From Micromonospora sp. MW-13 (GTDB taxonomy: Bacteria; Actinomycetota; Actinomycetes; Mycobacteriales; Micromonosporaceae): 35,278 nt of DNA. The position numbers were made by a program, and so were the translations under genes. The DNA lies in the NCBI RefSeq assembly GCF_003434305.1, contig NZ_QKKX01000037.1:1-35278 (forward strand). Reading direction: 5' to 3'. Below, in pieces: positions 30,533-35,278 of this stretch. Numbering within the stretch: position 1 is the first letter of the stretch; every line of letters begins with the position of its first letter. The notes below the pieces were generated by a model, which saw only the letters and a list, made by a program, of their open reading frames with translations, did no database searches and was not told the origin of the DNA.

Positions 30533-33183
30533 CACTGTTGTCCCCCTTCGGTGTTCCCGCCGGCCGGCGGCAGGAAAATCTCGGTGGTCTCCTCCGCCTC
30601 GGCCCGCCGCACCCCGCTGTACAGCCGGGACAGCATGCCGCCGACGGCCTCCGGGTCCAGGTCGTGCCGCGGCGGCCGGGCCGTGCCCGGTCGGGCGGAT
30701 CGGGTCACGGCGGACAGCTGCGCCATCGGCACCCGCACCGGCAGGCCGCGCTCGTTGGTGCCCCCGGTGACCGGGACCGCCGGGGGCGCCGGGGCTGCCG
30801 GGGCGCCACCCTGGGCCGGGCCCTGCCGCGACCACCAGCCGCCCCCGCCGTCGGCGGGCACCCCGGCGGCCGGGGCGAGCACGTCCTCCGCCCGCACCGG
30901 CACCGGCCGGGACTGCCGCGGCGTGGTCCCGCTGCGCGGCCGGCGGCCGGCCACCGGCAGCTCGCCCGGGCCCGCCGGCCCGCCGCCGGTCCACCCCGCC
31001 ACATCGCCGCCCGGCTGCGCGGACCCGGCGGCGACGAAGCCGTTCTGCGCGGACCCCGCGACGCCGGCCTGCCCGGACCCCGCGACGCCGGCCCATGCGG
31101 CAGCGGCACCGCCCGCGCGGGCCGTCCCGCCCAGCGCGGTGGTCAGCATCCGCCGCGACGGCGGCGGGTCGAGCTGGACCGGCGGGGCGGCGGTGAGCAG
31201 GGCCGCCGGGATCCGGACCAGGGCCACCAGGCCGTCCTCGCGGGGGTGCAGGCGCACCTGCACCGCGTGCCGGGCGGCCAGGTGGCTCACCACGAACAGG
31301 CCCATCCGCTCGGACGCCGCGACGTCGGCGGCCGGCGGGGACGTCAACACCTCGTTCGCCTCGGCCAACGCGGTCGGGCTCATCCCCAACCCCCGGTCGG
31401 TCAGCTCCACCAGGGCACCGGGGCCCTCAGGGCGGGCGGCGACCAGCACGACGGTGTCCGGCCGGGAGAACGTGGTCGCGTTCTCCAGCAGCTCGGCGAA
31501 CAGGTGGACCAGGTCACCGATGACGTGCCCGACGACGTGCAGGTCGGCCGTCTGCTCGTGGCGCACCCGCTGATACTGCTCGATCTCGGCGCTCGCGGCC
31601 AGCAGCACGGCGGCGAGGCTCACCGGCCGGTTCCACCGCCGGGTCGACTCGCTGCCGGCGAGCACCAGCAGGCTCTCGTCGCTGCGCCGCAGCCGGGCGG
31701 CCAGGTGGTCGAGCCGGAACAGGTTCTCCAGCTGGTCCGGGTCGCTCTCCTCGCGTTCCAGGTCGTCGAGGAGTTCGAGCTGCCGCTCCACCAGCACCTG
31801 GCTGCGCCGGGCCAGGTTGACGAACATCAGGTTGACGTTGCGGCGCATGGTCGCCTGCTCCACCGCGACGCTGACCGCGCTGCGGTGCACCGCGACGAAC
31901 GCCTCGGCCAGTTCGCCGATCTCGTCCAGCGAGCGGACCACCGCCGGCGGCACCTCGATGTCGGACACCCCACTGTTGACCTGCCGCAGCCGGTCCAGGG
32001 CGTCGGGCAGGTCGATCTGGGCGATCCGCAGCGCCTGGCCGCGCAGCAGCCGCATCGAGCGGGCGACGGACCGGCCGACCAGCACCGAGATCAGCAGGGC
32101 GACCAGCAGCACCGCGACGATCCCGCCGACCACCAGCAGGGTGGCCCGTAACTGGCCGGCGCTGGCGTCGTCGGCCCGGGTCACCGCGTCGTCGAGGACG
32201 GCGGTCTCCAACTGCCGCAGCCGCTCCTGGCGCTGCTCGCCGGCCGCCCACCACTGCCGGGCGTCCAGGACGCGAGGCGCGGCGCCGCCGATGGGCAGGC
32301 TCTGCTCCTCCAGCTTCGTGGCGGCGGCGAGGGCCGGCTCCTCCGACGCGGCGTCGTAGCGGCGGATCTGGTCGGTGGTGGCCACCACCCGGAACGCGCC
32401 GAGGGCGGTGAGCTGCTGGGCCCGCAGGTCGGTCAGCTCGACCTGGTCCTCCACTCCGAACCGGCCGGCACGGGCCGCGGCGTAGAGCTCGGCGCGGACC
32501 CGGGAGGACAGCTCCTTGACCCGGGCCAGCTGGACGTAGCGCAGCACGCTGTCGTTGAGCGCCCGCTGGCCCTCCCCCGGCGAGGGCTGGGCGAGCAGGG
32601 TCAGCAGCGCGTCGATCGCCCGGTGGTAGTTGCCGAGGATGGTGTCGTTGGCCAGCACCGCCGGGGGAACGGTCGCCCGGATGTAGATCACCTGGTCGTA
32701 CGCCTCCAGCGTCTCCGAGTAGGCGACCTGCCAGGCGGCGCCGGCGTCGGCCAGCGGGCCGGCCGCCCGCCGCAGCTCCCGCACGGCGGCGTCACTGGCG
32801 GCATGCAACGGCCGCAGCGCGGCGATCGCGGCGTCCCGGTTCGCCCGGCCGCCGACCCGGCGCAGCTCGGCCAGCTCACCGGCGGTGCGGTCGCGTTCCC
32901 GCTGGAGCTGGTGCACCACGGCGGTGATCTCCCGGCCGATGCCGACCTGCTGGGCGAACTCGCTCAGCGCGGTGGTCTGCCCGACCAGCCCCCGGGTCTG
33001 CACCCCGGCCAGCACCAGGAACGCCACCGAGGGAATGACGAGCACCGTGACGAGCTTGGTCCCCATCCGCCAGTCCCGCAGCCGCAGCGGCGAGCGGCGG
33101 CGGTGCGGCACGACGCGGACGTCGAACCGACGCCGACGGTGGTTGGACACCCCGCTTCCCGCCGGGTCGGGACCTACGCCCAC
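30532..33183 (-). CDS. cvnA: Nitrate/nitrite-sensing (NIT) sensor histidine kinase, CvnA type
   Basis: 883 aa, GTG 33183 with AGGAGG 5 nt upstream. TM1 spans about 43-62, then an extracellular helical NIT-like sensor (about 75-340), TM2 about 347-370 and a HAMP/linker to about 435. A conservon-type dimerisation helix follows (ATMRRNVNLMFVNLARRSQVL, with LFRLDHLAARLRR and H493), then an ATPase domain with N box HLFAELLENATTFS (N568), G1 DRGLGMS and G2 MGLFVVSHLA. Residues about 665-883 are a Pro/Gly/Ala-rich tail. CvnA senses an unknown extracellular signal and acts through roadblock and GTPase partners rather than a classical response regulator; none is encoded next to it. A strong promoter precedes it. 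Confidence 0.92.
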   Translation of the reverse strand: MGVGPDPAGSGVSNHRRRRFDVRVVPHRRRSPLRLRDWRMGTKLVTVLVIPSVAFLVLAGVQTRGLVGQTTALSEFAQQVGIGREITAVVHQLQRERDRTAGELAELRRVGGRANRDAAIAALRPLHAASDAAVRELRRAAGPLADAGAAWQVAYSETLEAYDQVIYIRATVPPAVLANDTILGNYHRAIDALLTLLAQPSPGEGQRALNDSVLRYVQLARVKELSSRVRAELYAAARAGRFGVEDQVELTDLRAQQLTALGAFRVVATTDQIRRYDAASEEPALAAATKLEEQSLPIGGAAPRVLDARQWWAAGEQRQERLRQLETAVLDDAVTRADDASAGQLRATLLVVGGIVAVLLVALLISVLVGRSVARSMRLLRGQALRIAQIDLPDALDRLRQVNSGVSDIEVPPAVVRSLDEIGELAEAFVAVHRSAVSVAVEQATMRRNVNLMFVNLARRSQVLVERQLELLDDLEREESDPDQLENLFRLDHLAARLRRSDESLLVLAGSESTRRWNRPVSLAAVLLAASAEIEQYQRVRHEQTADLHVVGHVIGDLVHLFAELLENATTFSRPDTVVLVAARPEGPGALVELTDRGLGMSPTALAEANEVLTSPPAADVAASERMGLFVVSHLAARHAVQVRLHPREDGLVALVRIPAALLTAAPPVQLDPPPSRRMLTTALGGTARAGGAAAAWAGVAGSGQAGVAGSAQNGFVAAGSAQPGGDVAGWTGGGPAGPGELPVAGRRPRSGTTPRQSRPVPVRAEDVLAPAAGVPADGGGGWWSRQGPAQGGAPAAPAPPAVPVTGGTNERGLPVRVPMAQLSAVTRSARPGTARPPRHDLDPEAVGGMLSRLYSGVRRAEAEETTEIFLPPAGGNTEGGQQ

Positions 33184-33230
33184 ACAAGCCTCCTAGGCCC
33201 TCGCGTCCACCGCATCGGGGAGCGGGGTCC

Positions 33231-33258
33231 ATCCAACCAGGCAGGCCGGCGCTGTCAA
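33231..33258 (-). promoter_or_regulatory. Promoter of cvnAB
   Basis: On the minus strand a perfect -35 TTGACA (33258-33253) and TTGGAT (33236-33231, five of six to TAGGAT) are 16 nt apart. The start would be near 33224, about 40 nt before the GTG. The promoter lies in the 96-nt gap after the FGGY kinase stop, so cvnAB need not depend on read-through. Confidence 0.65.
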
Positions 33259-33279
33259 CGGGCTCACCTGAGCGAAAGG

Positions 33280-34692
33280 TCAGGAAGGACACCGAGGGCC
33301 GCGCCGACCTGGCGGGGTCGGTGAGGGCACCTCATCCGTCCGGCCGATGTCGCGGAGCGCCACCGGCTCGTCCCACCGGCCCAGCGCCACCCGGGCCGCG
33401 CCGGTCGCGCCGATCTCCGGGTCGGGGCGGTAACGCACCCGCCGGGGTGCCAGGACGGCCGCGAACGACTCCCGCCACCACCCGGACGCGGCCAGCGCGC
33501 CGCCGCCCAGCACCACCTCGACCGGCCCGTCCACGGTGGACTCCAGCTCGGCCAGATCGGTGTCGACCAGCCGGCAGATCCCGGACATCAGTCCGGCGAG
33601 GACGTCGACCGCGCCCGTGCCGAAGCTCAGCCCACGCAGTTCGCCGGAGCCGGCCGGGGCGTGCCCGGGGGGCCGGTCGCCGCCGAAGCGCGGATTCGCC
33701 GGCACCCCGCCGCCCGGCGTGATCCGGGCCAGCGCGGCCTCCAGCTCGGCGCCCTCCGGCAGCCGCAGTTCCCGCCTGGCCCAGGCGAACAGGTTACCCC
33801 CGCTGGAGTACGCCGCCCCGGTGACCACGTGGTCGTGGTCGACCCGGTACCGCCACAGCCCGGCGGGCAGCGGCGGCAGCTCCGCGCCGGCCGGCACGGC
33901 CTGCACCAGCCGGACGGCCGCGGACGTGCCGACGGTCACCGCGGCCCGGCCCGGACCCACCGCGCCGGAGCCGACGTTCGAGGCGGCCCCGTCCCCCACC
34001 GGCGCCGACCAGGCCGCGCCGGCGAGCTGCGGCCAACGGCGGGCGTGCTCCGGCCGCAGCCGGCCCCGCCAGTCGGCGGGGGCCAGCTCGGGCAGCTCAC
34101 CGGGGCCCGCGCCGGCCAGCTCGCACGCCTCGGCGTCCCAGGTCAGCGTGCTCAGGTCGAGCAGCCCGGTGCCGGAGGCCTCGGACACCGACATCGGGGC
34201 CGCGTCGAGCAGGGCGCCGAGCACGAACTCGGCCAGGCCGACGAAGCGGGCCGGCGGGGTCGAGGTGCGCTGCCGCAGCCAGGGCAGCCGGACCGACCAG
34301 TAGCAGCGGTGCCACCAGGTGCCGGTGCGCCGGTGGTAGGCGGCCTCGTCGGCCGGGCCGGTCGCGCCGGCCGAGGGCCCCGGCCGGGTGTCCAGCCAGG
34401 TGAGCACCGGGCCGAGCGGCTCGCCGGCCCGGTCCACCGGCAGCACCGAGTGCCACTGGGCGGAGACGGCGACCAGCCCGACGTCGCGCAGGTGACCGCC
34501 GGCGGCCAGCTCGTCCAGGCACTCGACGAGGCAGGCCAGGTAGGCGGGACCGTCCAGGGTGCCGGCGCCGGCGCCGTCGACGGTGAGGCGCACCTTGCGG
34601 CGGGCGAGCGCGCCGGGCCGGAGGGCCGCGTCGGCGTCCAGCACGAGGCCACGCACCGAGGAGGTGCCGAGGTCGAGGGCGAGAATGTCCAT
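33280..34692 (-). CDS. FGGY-family carbohydrate kinase, gluconokinase-like
   Basis: 470 aa from ATG 34692. The actin-like ATPase motifs are present: phosphate 1 LALDLGTSSVRG at the N terminus, AVSAQWHSVLPVD, LTWLDTRPG, the linker VGDGAASNVGSGAVGPGRAAVTVGTSAAVRL (phosphate 2 in TVGTS) and a C-terminal VVLGGGALAASGWWRESFA. The spacing and HRRTGTWWHRCYW resemble gluconokinases, which phosphorylate gluconate to 6-phosphogluconate, but the sugar cannot be fixed from sequence. No transporter or regulator is beside it. The ATG lacks a Shine-Dalgarno; TACGGT lies 8 nt upstream, so the transcript may be leaderless. Confidence 0.87.
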   Translation of the reverse strand: MDILALDLGTSSVRGLVLDADAALRPGALARRKVRLTVDGAGAGTLDGPAYLACLVECLDELAAGGHLRDVGLVAVSAQWHSVLPVDRAGEPLGPVLTWLDTRPGPSAGATGPADEAAYHRRTGTWWHRCYWSVRLPWLRQRTSTPPARFVGLAEFVLGALLDAAPMSVSEASGTGLLDLSTLTWDAEACELAGAGPGELPELAPADWRGRLRPEHARRWPQLAGAAWSAPVGDGAASNVGSGAVGPGRAAVTVGTSAAVRLVQAVPAGAELPPLPAGLWRYRVDHDHVVTGAAYSSGGNLFAWARRELRLPEGAELEAALARITPGGGVPANPRFGGDRPPGHAPAGSGELRGLSFGTGAVDVLAGLMSGICRLVDTDLAELESTVDGPVEVVLGGGALAASGWWRESFAAVLAPRRVRYRPDPEIGATGAARVALGRWDEPVALRDIGRTDEVPSPTPPGRRGPRCPS

Positions 34693-34700
34693 CGTCGATC

Positions 34701-34706
34701 ACCGTA
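34701..34706 (-). promoter_or_regulatory. -10 element of the FGGY kinase gene
   Basis: TACGGT on the minus strand ends 8 nt before ATG 34692, compatible with a leaderless or nearly leaderless mRNA. No clear -35. Confidence 0.4.
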
Positions 34707-34784
34707 CCCGGCGGCCGGCGTGGCGGCCCGGCGGTCCGCGTCGGCGCAGGTGGCCGGCGGCCGGTCCCGTACCCCGGGATCGGG

Positions 34785-34813
34785 TTACCGGCGGGCGGCG
34801 GCGCGCGTAGGGT
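34785..34813 (+). promoter_or_regulatory. Promoter of the trp leader and trpE
   Basis: TTACCG (34785-34790) and TAGGGT (34808-34813) are 17 nt apart. The -10 ends 6 nt before ATG 34820, so transcription probably begins at the leader-peptide start codon itself. Confidence 0.6.
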
Positions 34814-34819
34814 GACTGC

Positions 34820-34879
34820 ATGCCCGCGCACCTGACCTGCTGGTGGCCCGCCGACCCGGCGGCCCACCCCCGCGCGTAG
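34820..34879 (+). CDS. trpL: trp leader peptide with tandem Trp codons
   Basis: 19 aa, MPAHLTCWWPADPAAHPRA, ending in TAG. Two adjacent TGG codons (34841-34846) are the sensor of ribosome-mediated attenuation: a ribosome stalls there when charged tRNA-Trp is scarce. The Trp codons lie just before the first hairpin, and the terminator lies 9 nt past the stop codon, which is the classical layout. There is little sign of a ribosome binding site, and the ATG lies 6 nt after a -10 element, so it is probably translated from a leaderless mRNA. It is followed by the anthranilate synthase gene. Confidence 0.88.
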   Translation: MPAHLTCWWPADPAAHPRA

Positions 34880-34896
34880 CTTCCCACGCGGCCGCC
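34848..34896 (+). promoter_or_regulatory. trp attenuator: pause hairpin (1:2) and antiterminator (2:3)
   Basis: Segments 1 and 2, ccgccg (34848-34853) and cggcgg (34857-34862), can pair. Segment 2 ggcggcc (34858-34864) can instead pair perfectly with segment 3 ggccgcc (34890-34896), the left arm of the terminator. The two states are mutually exclusive, as in known trp attenuators: stalling at the Trp codons would mask segment 1 and favour antitermination. Confidence 0.75.
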
Positions 34897-34920
34897 CGAG
34901 AAGGCGGTCGCCGGTTTCTC
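34888..34920 (+). terminator. trp attenuator terminator (3:4)
   Basis: gcggccgcc (34888-34896) pairs over 9 bp, with one G-U, with ggcggtcgc (34903-34911), loop cgagaa. It is followed by cggtttctc, a short U-rich run. It lies between the leader peptide and trpE. Confidence 0.8.
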
Positions 34921-34975
34921 TCCCCGGCCCGGGGCCGCCTCCGACGGCGCCGCCCGGCCACCAGGAGAAACCCCG

Positions 34976-35278
34976 ATGACCAGCCCGCACGACCTGCTCG
35001 CCGCCGCCGCCCGCGGCGTCGACCCCGGCCCCTTCGCGCTCGTGCGCCGCGAGGGCGTCGACCACCTGGAGCTCTTCACCGGCACGGTACGCCCCGTCGA
35101 CCGGCTCGCCGACGTCCCGCTGCCCGACGGGCCGCCCGGCCCACGCACCCTGGCCCTGGTGCCCTACCGGCAGGTCACCGAGCGCGGGTTCGCCTGCGTG
35201 GACGACGGCGTCCCGCTGGAGTGCCTGGAGATCACCGGGCAGGCCCGGTTGCCCCTGGCCGACGCGCTCGCCGCCCTG
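34976..35278 (+). CDS. trpE: Anthranilate synthase TrpE, probably the fused TrpE-TrpG type; 3' part beyond right edge
   Basis: 101 codons from ATG 34976, AGGAGAAA upstream, cut by the window edge. The visible N terminus, with PGPFALVRREGVDHLELFTG, LADVPLPDGPPGPRTLALVP and the YRQVTERGFACVDDGVPLE segment, resembles actinobacterial anthranilate synthase-family proteins of the fused (PhzE-like) kind. The catalytic chorismate-binding core is not in the window, so the call rests on this segment and on the Trp-Trp leader and attenuator directly upstream, which fit tryptophan biosynthesis well. The full enzyme makes anthranilate from chorismate and glutamine. Confidence 0.75.
   Translation, partial: MTSPHDLLAAAARGVDPGPFALVRREGVDHLELFTGTVRPVDRLADVPLPDGPPGPRTLALVPYRQVTERGFACVDDGVPLECLEITGQARLPLADALAAL

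Overview
The window is very GC-rich DNA from an actinobacterium, most likely Micromonospora or a close relative in the Micromonosporaceae. The evidence is the strong G/C third-position bias, many GTG starts, a mycothiol-type MDMPI protein, an F420-type LLM oxidoreductase, a conservon-type histidine kinase with a roadblock protein, CebR-type operators, and a fused-type anthranilate synthase behind a Trp-Trp leader peptide. The genus is an inference from gene content. No rRNA, CRISPR array, transposase or phage gene was seen.

Layout. 1-615: the N-terminal part of an AbrB/SpoVT-like DNA-binding protein (running off the left edge) and tRNA-Leu(GAG), both on the minus strand, in DNA that looks less GC-rich than the rest. 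839-3529: a membrane protein with TPR-like repeats, a very long Pro-rich region and an extracellular Fn3 domain. 3682-11004: a four-gene plus-strand operon, Fn3/propeller membrane protein - MoxR ATPase - DUF58 - transglutaminase-like (TgpA type) membrane protein. The last protein lacks the expected catalytic Cys and His. 11037-11097: a long perfect palindrome between convergent genes. 11139-12934: LLM oxidoreductase and SDR (minus). 13203-14048: DUF1028 (plus). 14149-14820: MDMPI-fold protein (minus).

14869-21929 is the least explained part. A LacI-family regulator diverges from three exported proteins in one operon: DUF4127 (Tat signal), a 530-aa secreted protein I do not recognise, and a second DUF4127 protein carrying a C-terminal F5/8-type C (CBM32-like) domain. 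A near-palindrome lies between the two divergent promoters. I read this as a regulated extracellular glycan-processing locus of unknown substrate.

22155-24362: PEBP-like protein, PAP2 phosphatase and a DUF3159 membrane protein. 24690-30006: a cellulose locus, with a minus-strand CBM2-GH48 cellulase and a plus-strand GH1 beta-glucosidase that appears to be an exported lipoprotein. They are separated by about 0.9 kb holding three CebR-type operators (TGGGAGCGCTCCCA-like) and a terminator-like hairpin. GH48 would release cellobiose outside the cell and the GH1 would cleave it at the membrane, both repressed by a CebR-like regulator encoded elsewhere. 30113-33183: a cvnA-cvnB pair without the usual cvnC and cvnD. 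33280-34692: an FGGY sugar kinase. 34785-35278: a complete trp attenuation region (apparently leaderless 19-aa leader peptide, alternative hairpins, terminator) and the start of trpE, cut by the right edge.
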